From assembly GCF_003576645.1 (NCBI RefSeq), contig NC_044920.1, positions 8,775,419 through 8,839,418 on the forward strand: a stretch of 64,000 bases of DNA. The letters run 5' to 3'. The notes under the pieces were generated by a model. That model worked only from the letters and a program-made list of their open reading frames with translations, did no database searches and was not told the origin of the DNA. This DNA is from Ipomoea triloba (taxonomy: Eukaryota > Streptophyta > Magnoliopsida > Solanales > Convolvulaceae). Position numbers and translations under genes: made by a program. Each line of letters opens with the position of its first letter. Position 1 is the first letter of the stretch. This document shows, piece by piece, positions 44,251-53,673 of this stretch.

Positions 44251-45366
44251 CTAATTAGCTTCAGCTTGAGTTTGGCCAATCACGAAAATCCTCCTTCGCT
44301 GCGGTCCAGCCTGGGCATTCTAGCTACCTCCCATTGTGCTCTTACTCTTGCCTTCAGCTTCTTTAGGTGGCTAGGTCGAAGTCTGCGCTCCATTGGTCCC
44401 ACCTAGTCTTGGGTTGGATGATCCTCTACTCCCGGATGTGCACTCAATTGCCCTATGACCCCTCTGGCCACAATTGAAGCACTCGACCAAGAAACCACTA
44501 TAATCTCTCCCCGTGTGGTCCTCCCCGCACCTCCTGTAATGAAAATGCCGCTCCTTGACCCCATCACTCCTAGTCCCTTGTCCCGACATAGGTCGTGACG
44601 TCCCTCCACCGCTAGCACCGCCCTTCTGGAAGTTCCTCGCAGAACCGGGACCAACTGGCCTATGCCTCTTGGAATCTAACGCACCACCACCCTCACCGGG
44701 TCTCTTGGCCCAATCTTGCACTCCCTGCCGAATGGACAACACCTGATAGTGGTCTACCGCGCTACTATATGCCTCACTCAGGGTATGTAACTTAAACACC
44801 ACCAGCGCCATACGAGTGTCCAGGTTGAGCCACGCCACAAACTTTTCGACCTTGCTTGCCTCGGTCGGGATTAACACAGGGGCAAAGCGAGCCAACTCCA
44901 GGAAGCGATTGTGATAATCCTACACCGATAAGGATCCCTACTTAAGGTGCAAGAACTCCCCCTACATAGCCGCCTTCACATGAGCAGGGTAGAAGCGAGC
45001 ACGCATCTTGTCCTTAAAAGACTCCCATCCAAACTCGGGTTCTTGCCTCATTGCCGAGCCGGTATGGACCCACCAAAGGTCAGCCTCTTGCTGCAAGTAA
45101 AAGCTAGCCATCTCGACGCGTCGCCCCTCCGGGCATTCCATCACCTCCAGAATCTTATAGAAGGCGCGAATCCAGTCTTCAAGCACTACGGGGTCCTCCT
45201 AACCCGCGAAGAAGGGTGGGTGCTGCCCTGCCACCTTCCGGACCATGTCAGGCTGCCCGCGCTGGTTGTTGTTGACCATTGCATTACCCAGGAACTGCGT
45301 GATCTGCGTCAGCTACTCGCCAAAAGGGATGTCAGGGACGTCTTCGCGTCTTCTAGGCGGCATCAT
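44251..45366 (-). pseudogene. gag: GagT-1 gag with multiple TAG codons
   Basis: Starts MMPPRRREDVPDIPFGE at 45366 or 45363. The capsid domain includes ASFYLQQEADLWWVH, FKDKMRARFYPAHVKAAM, LELARFAPVLIPTEASKVEKF and HTLSEAYSSAVDHYQVL. The CCHC knuckle is CFNCGQRGHRAIEC, preceded by a second cysteine-bearing stretch (HYRRCGEDHTGRD). Premature TAG codons lie at about 45313, 45199, 44962, 44938, 44920, 44371 and 44320. Three of these are CAG in GagT-2. About 370 residues, then TAG at 44251; no pol follows. Otherwise the frame is intact, which is unusual for so many stops. Confidence 0.85.
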
Positions 45367-45643
45367 CACTGCTATAATGGAATACTTGGCTACGGAAGAA
45401 ACACTCGCGCTACGGGTCAACCTTCCCGTTCGCATAACCCAAAGGTAAGCACACGACCAAAGACAAAACAGATAATCAAAGTATAGCAAGCACAAATAAG
45501 ATACAAGTAATTAGAGCCCATCCTCACCGCGAGTCCTAGTTCTCACACATCCTAGGAGTCACGTTTTACCTTAACTTCTACTGATCAAGTCCTAGAGTCT
45601 CAAATTGTCAAGTCCTAGGATTCCTACTTAGACCTCAACACAG

Positions 45644-45655
45644 GCTCTGATACCA
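45644..45655 (-). other. GagT-1 primer binding site
   Basis: Minus strand TGGTATCAGAGC, two bases inside the 5' LTR end TGTAACACC (plus-strand view). Confidence 0.92.
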
Positions 45656-45657
45656 AC

Positions 45658-48112
45658 TGTAACACCCCTAAATTTTCACGCTGAGATAGACAAGAAACTT
45701 AATGCAAAAGCTAGCAAATCTCAGAACCAAATTATATTAAAGCGGAAGCGATACCAATTCACTTAGGGTGCTACACCACATCTAGGTTAACCACCACCTA
45801 GATACTAAGGCAAAAACCCAAAATCCAAACCATAAATCCTCAAAGGTAATCATAATCTACATAAGTCATTACAATCCATGAAACTAAGGCACACAAGCCT
45901 GAAATGTCTAAATGAACCCAACAAAACACTAAGCTAAACATAAGGCGAGGTAGATCAACTACTAGCGGCGCTCTCACGGCTCAATCTACTCCGTACCTGG
46001 AAAACAGTTAGAAATATTAGCAAAGAAATGCTAAGCAATCCACCACTCACACTCGTGAGAAGTACAATAGTATAGCACAGATTGTAAATATATTTTACAC
46101 ACGCATATAGAATATATACGCCAACAAAACTATCCTTTGTTTAAAAACCAGATGAGTCAACAACAACAAGCTGAATGAATCACAAACCAAGGATACCTCA
46201 AATGAATCTCATAACAAAGCATGAATCCACAATTCAACCAAAGCATAGACTAGACTGAATCAACACAAGTGAAACCAACCAAGCAACAACCTCACATCAC
46301 TCCCTTAGATTGACCCCAAACCAAGCACATAGAATAACCTCCAAACCACAACCTCCCAACCTTAACATAAATAACATACCACAGAGACGTAAAAGCCCAA
46401 TCACAGAGGCATGAAAGCCCAATCACAGAGGCGTAAAAGCCCAATCATAGAGGCATACAAGCTCAATCACAGAGGCATATTCACAGAGGCATCAAGCCCA
46501 ATCACAGAGGCATACAAGCCCAATCATAGAGACATACAAGCCCAAATAACTCTTCCCATACGAACAGACACATGTAGAGCCATAGCTCGAATAACCACTT
46601 CCAAAAGGGTATATAAGACTCAAGAAGTCAAAGAATTACTCATAAGAGTTCAAGACCTCAACATATCAAACTTAGGTTCAAATCCAATGGAAATACTCAT
46701 ATCAACGGTACTCAGATTCAGAACATGAATACAGGGCATGCTCAGAACATTCATCAAAGAATCAATCAATAATCCAAGGTAAATGACCAACAACCATGAA
46801 ACAATACTCAACAATTAGCGTAGCATACTCAGCAATACATTCAGAACATACTTCGGAATCAAAGGTGAAACAACAGAGTCAATAGACCACAAGACAACCA
46901 CTAGAAGAGAACCAGGAAATGAACGGAAGGAATGACCTGGCGGAACACACGAGACCACCGATCTACTCCACGCCTACGGACGGAACAAGCTGGCGGAACC
47001 CAGCGATCCGTCTCACTCTTCCACATGAAGAGGCGGAACATCACCTTTCGCCACACCACACCGCTAGTACACATGCGGAGTACCCAACGGGACACATTAT
47101 ACCGCCGGAATGCACCGCAAGTGCATCACCAAAGCACCGATCCCAAACTTAGAACAGAATACACGATAGCTCATTCCAGTACCCAAATATCATCAGATTA
47201 CACATTTCAGAGGCCAAATAATACATGGAATCCATAACAACAAATACTCATATGCATCAAGATTGAAGGATAATGAACACAAGTCCATAGATCGACAATA
47301 TAGGCTCAACAATCAAACAAATCAAAGGCTAAAACCAAAGATATTTCACAGGATTCCACAAACAGCAAATCATATACATATATTCAAAAGTGAAGATAGG
47401 TTTTAGTGTAACATGGAGGATTACCTCTTGAAGCTTAATGATCCACAAGCAATCACCAATCCTAAGCTCAATCCATCAAACCTCCATCACCACCTTGGTC
47501 ATCTTGACCCAAGAACACCCCAAGGAAAACCATAAGAAGCTTATAGAAAGACTAGGAATTGTAAGACAAAATTCAATCTAAATAGGGACTAGTACTTACC
47601 CAAGCACAATAGATCCTAAAAGAGTAATCTTGCTTGCAACCTTGCTAGGATGAACAATGGTGTGTGTAAGATTTTTAGGAATGAAGAAAATGGTGTGAAT
47701 CTCTTGTAGGGGAAAGAAATGGCTAGGGCAATTATTATTAGAGAGGTTTTATATGGATCCTCAACATCTACACATACATAGTGTTTGTAATATTAGGGTG
47801 ATTAAATGTAATATGGGCTCTTACATAAGGGATGGGCTAGATCCAAATCAAGAATTAATTTAATTACTACAAGGCTTAATTCTTCAAAGATTGGGCCATA
47901 ATAAATATCTAATTTATTATAAGGGATGAAAAAGACCCAAGTGGTATCCCTTAAAAACATTAAATTAGGGAATTGGGCTTTCTTAACAATTGGATGAACT
48001 AGAATAGGAAATATATTTGTATTTAAAGGAACTGGGCCCAATTAATAAAATTAACCCCACGGTAGGAAGAATTACCGGGGTTCAAAGCATGATTTAAATT
48101 CGGGGTATCATA
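45658..48112 (-). repeat. GagT-1 right (5') LTR, uninterrupted (2,455 bp)
   Basis: Plus-strand view TGTAACACCCC to GTATCATA. It is colinear with the four pieces of the left LTR and shows the empty sites of the CACTA element (near 46280) and the Athila-type element (near 46965). A TATA-like GGTTTTATATGG (CCATATAAAACC on the element strand) lies at 47745-47756. The internal minisatellite at 46380-46560 reads CACAGAGGC(A/G)T...GCCCAAT, the complement of the TGCCTCTGTG repeat in GagT-2. Confidence 0.92.
46380..46560 (-). repeat. 19-base minisatellite in the GagT-1 LTR
   Basis: About nine units of CAATCACAGAGGCATGAAAGCC and variants (19-22 bases). The left LTR has about six at 20630-20740. Confidence 0.82.
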
Positions 48113-49138
48113 TTGGGTGAAGCGTGTAGAAGGTTTAAAACTTTGAAGAGACAATGGCCGCCGAATTTGTTGCATCCGTGGGATGTGATTAGTTCTTTTT
48201 ACGGAGGGCTCACGGACGAAGGGAAGATGCTTTTGGACTCTTCGTCACGTGGTGCCTTTGTATCCTTAGCCTCATTCGACGAGGAAGACCCGGTAAAGAG
48301 GATTTCAAACAACACGTCGTTTTGGTACAATAAGAGGGAGAATCGTGCCGGGATGTATGAGCTTAAAGATATTGTGGCTAGTGAGGCGAAAGTGGAAGCA
48401 ATGAACCACGAAATAAAAACACTCCAACGATGGTGGAAAAACTAGAGGCTAAATCGAAGTCGTGTATGGCGCTGGCTTTGTATTACAACATTTGCAGTGG
48501 ACCCCATGATACGAATGCATGCACATCCACCACCCCCCCCCCCCGAGCGAACATGTGGAGGTGGTGGATTACCAAAGGGGGAATAATTTCGATGCATATG
48601 GTGGTGGATCAAATAGCCAAGGATGGAAACAAGGCGAAGGTTGGACGAATGTAGGGGGATACCAAGGGAGGCCCCAAATGAACCAAGGTGGCAAACCCAC
48701 ATATGGCTAAGGTGATAGAGATCCGAGTTGCATATGGCCCAAATCAAGGAAGTGGAACCCAATTGAATCACTATAGGCCAAATTTTGTCTCCCAATTGGA
48801 TCACCCAATGCAAAGAAGAGAAGACATAAGGGAATTACATGAAAGGCTATCAAAGGCTATCATGGAACTTAAGAATGATCGAGAATCTCAAACACGAGAT
48901 CACTCAATATATAAGGCAAGAAATAGTGGGCTTGAGGCAAGAATTGAAGGCAACAATGAAAACAATTGAGAACCAAATCTCCCAAATGTTCAAGATGATG
49001 TCTGAAAGGCATTACGGGCAATTGCCTAGCAATACGGAGAACAATCCGAAGGAAAGAGTGAATGCCATAGCCGCTATAGAAGATAGTCATGAAGGTTGTG
49101 ATCCAATGGATGTTGTGTGTGGGATTTTTTGTTGTTAG
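48113..49138 (+). pseudogene. gag: Remnant H: Athila-type gag, 3' part
   Basis: Continues the gag cut at 16259. LGEACRRFKTLKRQWPPN, HPWDVISSFYGGLTDEGKMLLDSSSRGAFVSL, a break near 48428 (one base lost before MVEKLEAKSKSCMALALYY), CSGPHDTNAC, then a 12-base C-run at 48533-48544 where the frame changes again, SEHVEVVDYQRGNNFDAYGG, and later QLDHPMQRREDIRELHERLS. The GPHDTNAC part belongs to the degenerate zinc-binding region of Athila gags. No other H domains or LTRs are in the window. Confidence 0.83.
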
Positions 49139-49155
49139 AGGGGAAGAAAGGATAT

Positions 49156-49395
49156 GGGAGTAGTGAGGACCACCTCTTGTGGTCCGTTGTTTGTTGCCAA
49201 GGAAATCACCCCTTGTGGTTACTAAGAGAATGAAGAAGAAAGAAAGGCTACCTCTTGTAGCCAAGAATTCGATACGGAGAAGACCACCTCTTATGGTTTC
49301 AAAGATAAGGAAGATAAAGAGACCACCTCTTGTGGTCTATTGAACAAAGGAAAAGGGGAGATCACCTCTTGTGAACTCGAAAGCAAAGACAAAGA
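49156..49395 (+). repeat. Six degenerate TSCG repeats in the H gag tail
   Basis: The motif ACCTCTTGTGG, usually as the small hairpin ACCACCTCTTGTGGT, recurs at about 49169, 49204, 49248, 49284, 49321 and 49364. Read in one frame the units encode TTSCG, TPCGY, ATSCS, TTSYG, TTSCG and ITSCE, separated by 10-15 mostly charged residues (KDKEDKE and similar). One TAA interrupts the frame near 49224. From 49396 to 49540 nothing further is recognisable. Confidence 0.7.
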
Positions 49396-49540
49396 AAAGG
49401 TGCTTCCAAAGCCAAAACCAATACCCCAAAGAAGGATGCAAGGGCATGGAAAGGTACATTTAATGCTTTTTGCAAAAATTTCATTGTGATGCCCAATGGA
49501 GGGAAATATTTGAAAATAATGACGTTGAGGAGTTTGCTTG

Positions 49541-49854
49541 TGACAGGGTAATTAGGTACCCGACCCGGAATTATGGGTAGGGCCCGAAGACAATGAACGG
49601 ACGTCAAACAAGCATGATTACACATTAATGATGAGGAACCACTCAACGGCTCCCCAACATTAATATCTACTTATTGCGCATTAAAGGTGAAATAGAGAGT
49701 CGTTGCACTCAGGAATATAAAAGGACGCTCACACTTGTACAGAAGACAGGCAACATTACTAGACTAAAGCTCACTATTGTAGTCAGCATTGTACTCAACA
49801 TTGTACCCAACACAGATTAATAATACAAAGATAGCAGTAATATTCTTACCGTCA
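49541..49854 (+). repeat. Tat-type 5' LTR (314 bp)
   Basis: TGACAGGG to TACCGTCA. Contains AATATAAAAGG (TATA box, 49714-49722), and the PBS follows one base after the end. The length is short for the Tat group, though such LTRs exist. Confidence 0.8.
49714..49722 (+). promoter_or_regulatory. TATA box of the Tat-type LTR
   Basis: GGAATATAAAAGGACGC, 140 bases before the LTR end, followed by the ACACTTGTACAG region where transcription probably begins. Confidence 0.65.
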
Positions 49855-49855
49855 T

Positions 49856-49875
49856 TGGTGCTTTCATTAAGAGCC
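49856..49875 (+). other. Tat-type primer binding site
   Basis: TGGTGCTTTCATTAAGAGCC, one base after the LTR. I do not assign the tRNA with confidence. Confidence 0.7.
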
Positions 49876-49937
49876 GAGATCAGATCTCAGGCAAACTTCA
49901 CAAATCACAACACACCCAGCTCATCTCATCACTGTCG

Positions 49938-51644
49938 ATGGCGCGATCCGGATCTAGCAGCTCTCATGGTTCTCGTCAAGTGAACAATGGTCACCCCTCG
50001 GGTGATCTTCGTGAGCAGCTCAATAGTAACCGCGTGGGAGATCACCACGAGGGTGATCTTCGCAGCCAGATCAACAACAATCATCACCGAGAGGGTGATC
50101 TCCATAGCCAACTCAACAACAACCACGATGGGGGTCGCGCTCCCCTCCCAATGAACGTTGCTCCCATCCAAGCCGTAGACTTCTAAGCAGCAGCACAAGT
50201 CATCCAACAGGCGGCGGCGACAATGGCCCAACTAGTAGCAGGAATACAAGGCCAGGCCCCACCACCGCCACCGCCTCCTCCAGAGGTGGAGGTGCAATCT
50301 CCAAGACGAGAAAGAACTCAACGACAAGACGGCGGTCCTCAGCCAAGGGGTCTTGAGCAACGCCCAACGGTTTCCAGATCTGTCCGAGAACGCCCGGCGG
50401 CTTCCAGATCTGTTCGAGATCGACTGCGGGTACAAGGGTCCTCCAATAGAGGCCCACGTCAATAAGAAAGTAGGGCAGTAACTAGGCGACCACCCGGAGA
50501 AGGGGTGGGCGAATCTAGTGGACTGGCTCCGCGTCACTCCACTAGACACAGAACACCGCAGGAAGGCTTGGTTGAGAAACTCCAAAGGAAGATAGACGAC
50601 TTATGGAAGTAAGAGAGCACTCACCAGAACTGGCGGTAAGGATGGCTGCTCCATTCTCTCCGGACATAATGGAAGTACCTCTCCCAAAGGATTTTTGGCT
50701 ACCCACCATCAAGGCCTACACCGGACTTCTGACCCGCGTGCCCATATTATAAGATACAAGGCAGCCATGATGATGATCGGGGCAAGCGACACCATCATGT
50801 GCAGAGCACTCTTGTCTACTTTGGACGGAACGACGTAGGATTGGTTTAATACAATCCCGGACGATTCGATCCAGACTTTTATAGAACTGTCCAAGAATTT
50901 CGTAACCTATTCTCCGGAAATATACAGCATAAAAAGCCATTCTCGCATCTCTGTGGAGTAAAGGAAGATAGGGGGGAAAGCCTGTGAAACGTTTTAAGCA
51001 AATGGAAAAAAGAGGTCAATAATGTGTATGACTTCGATTCAAAGGAAACAATCCTTATATTCATCCAAGCATTGACGTTAGGCAATTTCCACAAACAGCT
51101 AAACGCCCACCACCCACGCTCCTATGAGGACCTGATGAGGACAACCAACTGGTACGCTGAGGCAGAAGAGGCTGACAGGAAAAAGAAAGATGAGGAGGAA
51201 GGTAGAAGGGGTGGGTGACCTGATAAAGTTGGTCCGTCCAACCAGGCACCACGACCAAACCAACCACCCACAAAGAAATGAAGGGATGAGCGACCTCGTC
51301 TCATCCCCCTGCGACATCTAACACCACTAACTCACCCGGTTAGTGTAATCCTATGTCAAGCCGAGGAAATCGGGATCATGCAATTTCCGCCAGAATGCAT
51401 GAAAGTCTCTCCAAACGTGGATCAATCCAAGTACTGTAGATTCCATAGGCAGGTAGGCCACGAAACAGATGAATGCAATGTATTAAAACGCCAAATTGAA
51501 GAGCTTATCCAGAGGGGCTATTTCAAACAATTTGTCAAGCGATCTGGTCAGCAACAACCGCGCAACCCACCAAAAAACATTTGGAAAAAGGATGATGGCT
51601 CCGAACCATCATCCTCGAATACTAGGAAAAGGGACCACGACTAG
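49938..51644 (+). pseudogene. gag: Tat-type gag
   Basis: Starts MARSGSSSSHGSRQVNN at 49938. The first 85 residues hold three loose repeats of GDLR(E/S)Q(L/I)N(S/N)N, then a proline run (PPPPPPPP) and arginine-rich linker. Further on are recognisable capsid pieces (DFDSKETILIFIQALTLGNFH, SYEDLMRTTNWYAEAEEADR) and a C-terminal HRQVGHETDECNVLKRQIEELI stretch that contains the usual Tat zinc-binding region. At least eight stops or frame changes interrupt it. Confidence 0.78.
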
Positions 51645-51712
51645 TTGACGGAACGAGACGAAATTGAAAAAGAAGCATAGGAGCCTAGGCAACACAAGAA
51701 ACAGACCATACA

Positions 51713-53673
51713 CTTCATTTATGGAGGTCCCGCAGGAGGAGACACACAAGCCGAGAGGAAAAAATGGAGTCGCCAATTATACGTAGGAGAGGTGGTAAGC
51801 CTTCTAAGAGGGAAAAAACAGAAGCGGGAAGCCATCACCTTCTCTGATGATGACCTCCCGGAAGGACCATTGCCTCACCGAGACGCATTGGTGATCATGA
51901 TGGACATCAACGACACCATTGTACATCGCATACTCGTAGAAACCGGAAGCTCAGTCAACGTGATGTATTACGATGCCTTCACCAAAATGGGGCTGCCTAG
52001 GAATCAGCTCAAGGAGGTACGAACCCCACTTTCTGGTTTTACTAGGGATTCAATAGAGACAAAAGGATCCGTAATATTGCCAGTAGAGATAGGCACGAGC
52101 CCCAATATCTGCAAGATGGACATGGAGTTCATCGTGGTGAGACTCACATGTGCTCATACCATCATACTGGGGAGGCCGACTTTGGAGGACCTCAAGGCAA
52201 TAATTTCGATGGACTACTTTTGCATGAAATTTCCCACGCCGAATGGAATAGGAATCGTGAGAGGGGACCAAAGAGCAGCCCGCAGCTGTTACGTTAAAGC
52301 ATGAAAGAAAATTGGACAGAAAGATTTGCAGGTCCACACCATTGTAGAAAAATGCTAAAGGAGGAGGAGGTCTGGCCCCATGCCGAGCCTGCATCTGAAA
52401 CAGAAGATGTGGTGATCGATCCCACACGAGCGGATAAAGTTGTAAAAATTGGCACTGGTTTGGCACCTAAACTAAAAGCCCAGATAGTCGAGGTCATCCG
52501 ACAGTTTAAAGAAGTTTTGCATGGGGTCCAGAAGACATGCCATGTATTGATAGAAACATCATAACTCATAAATTGGCTGTGGATCCCACCAAGAAACCGG
52601 TACAGCAAAGGAAGAAATACATGTCGGCAGAACGAAGGTACTGCGTGAAGAAAGAGGTGGCCGCGTTGTCACATGCTGGCATGTCAAGGAGATCTATTAT
52701 CCCCAGTGGTTGAGCAACATAGTCTTGGCTCCAAAAAGATCCACCTGGAGAATGTGTGTAGACTGTACAGACCTCAATAGAGCCTGCCCTATGGATTGGT
52801 TTCCACTACCAAACATAGATCAGCTGGTGGACGACACGGTAGGATGCGAATTAATGAGCTTCATGGATGCCTTCCGAGGGTACCATCAAATATCCATGCA
52901 TGAGGAAGATGTTGAGAAGACTGCATTCACCACCCAGAAGGCATATTTTGCTACTTGGTCATGCCATTCGGCCTAAAAAATGGGGGCGCCACTTACACTC
53001 GGATGACGGCTAAATTGTTTGGAAAAGTGCTGGGGCAAGTTCCTAGGCTTTATGGTTATTAGAAATGGAATAGAACCAAACTTAGAAAAGGTGAAAACCA
53101 TTCTTGATATGGAACCCCCGCGGTCCATAAAAGTAGTCCAAAGACTCAATGGTCGCCTTGCGGCCTTGGGTCGGTTTTTGTCTAGATCGGCCGAACGGTC
53201 CCTCCCCTTCTTTCAAATACTGAAGAAGAACAAGGGATTTGAATGGATTCCAGTGTGCCAGTCGGCCTTTAACATGTTATCCCCGCCACTGCTTGCAAAA
53301 CCAGAGGCGGGTGAAACCTTACTCTTATACGTGGGTGTGTCACAGGGTGCGATCAGCTCCGTGCTGGTCAAAGAGGAAGGAGGAACTTAGCGTCCCATTT
53401 ACTATGTGAGCAAAGCTCTACATGATGCAGAACTGCGGTACACTGCTGTGGAGAAAACGGTATTCGCTGCGGTCACCGCTTCAAAAAGTTTGCCCACTAT
53501 TTCCAAGCCCATCCCATCCATGTACTCTCGCATCAACTGTTGGGGAGTTTCTTACGAAATGCTAACTCTGCTAGGATGGCAAGATGGGCCACGCACCTCA
53601 GCCAATTCGACATTGAATTCAAGCCGAGACCAGCCATCAAAGGTCAAGCTCCTGTAGATTTTATAGTGGAGTA
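51713..53673 (+). pseudogene. pol: Tat-type protease, RT and RNase H
   Basis: Protease (51713-52304): HFIYGGPAGGD, FSDDDLPEGPLPHRDALVI, then LVETGSSVNVMYYDAF, where the catalytic aspartate of the DTGSS box is glutamate, and IILGRPTLEDLKAI. RT (52301-52976): DLNRACPMDWFPLPNIDQLVD and SFMDAFRGYHQI remain. After GATYTRMTAKLFGKVLG the frame jumps to KFLGFMVIRNGIEPN, so the segment with YVDD is deleted at about 53036. RNase H (53100-53673): LNGRLAALGRFLSRSAERS, AEKSL-type helices, RPAIKGQAPVDFIVEY, where SIRE-B cuts in. Frame changes occur near 52304, 52560, 52976 and 53550. Confidence 0.85.

Larger units (their letters stand above)
16260..48112 (-). mobile_element. GagT-1: non-autonomous Ty3/gypsy-gag element, host of the nest
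   Basis: Minus-strand element: right (5') LTR 45658-48112, PBS, gag, tRNA-like unit, second ORF, PPT, left (3') LTR 16260-41636. Ends are TGTAACACC and GTATCATA (the left LTR keeps GTATCACA), and the 5-base target duplication is TTGAG/TTGGG in the H gag. Without later insertions it would be about 8.4 kb. The internal part is only about 3.5 kb, with no protease, RT or integrase. The left LTR contains three independent insertions; the internal part contains one MITE. It probably used proteins of an autonomous chromovirus with a similar gag. Confidence 0.88.
49541..53673 (+). mobile_element. Tat-type Ty3/gypsy element, 3' part replaced by SIRE-B
   Basis: 5' LTR 49541-49854, PBS, gag, protease, RT and part of RNase H in order, then an abrupt stop at 53673 where the SIRE-B LTR begins. 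It sits inside remnant H (left flank GCTTG). The 3' half, integrase and 3' LTR would lie beyond the right edge of the window. The residues (FIYGGPAGGD before protease, RPAIKGQAPVDFIVEY in RNase H) are typical of the Tat/Retand branch. It is inactive: RT lacks its YVDD box and the protease aspartate is changed. Confidence 0.87.

Noticed and set aside
46411..46728. 105-codon plus-strand ORF with repeats of ITEAYKPNHRG type
   Set aside because: Translation of the 19-base minisatellite in the GagT-1 LTR; no start signal or conservation.
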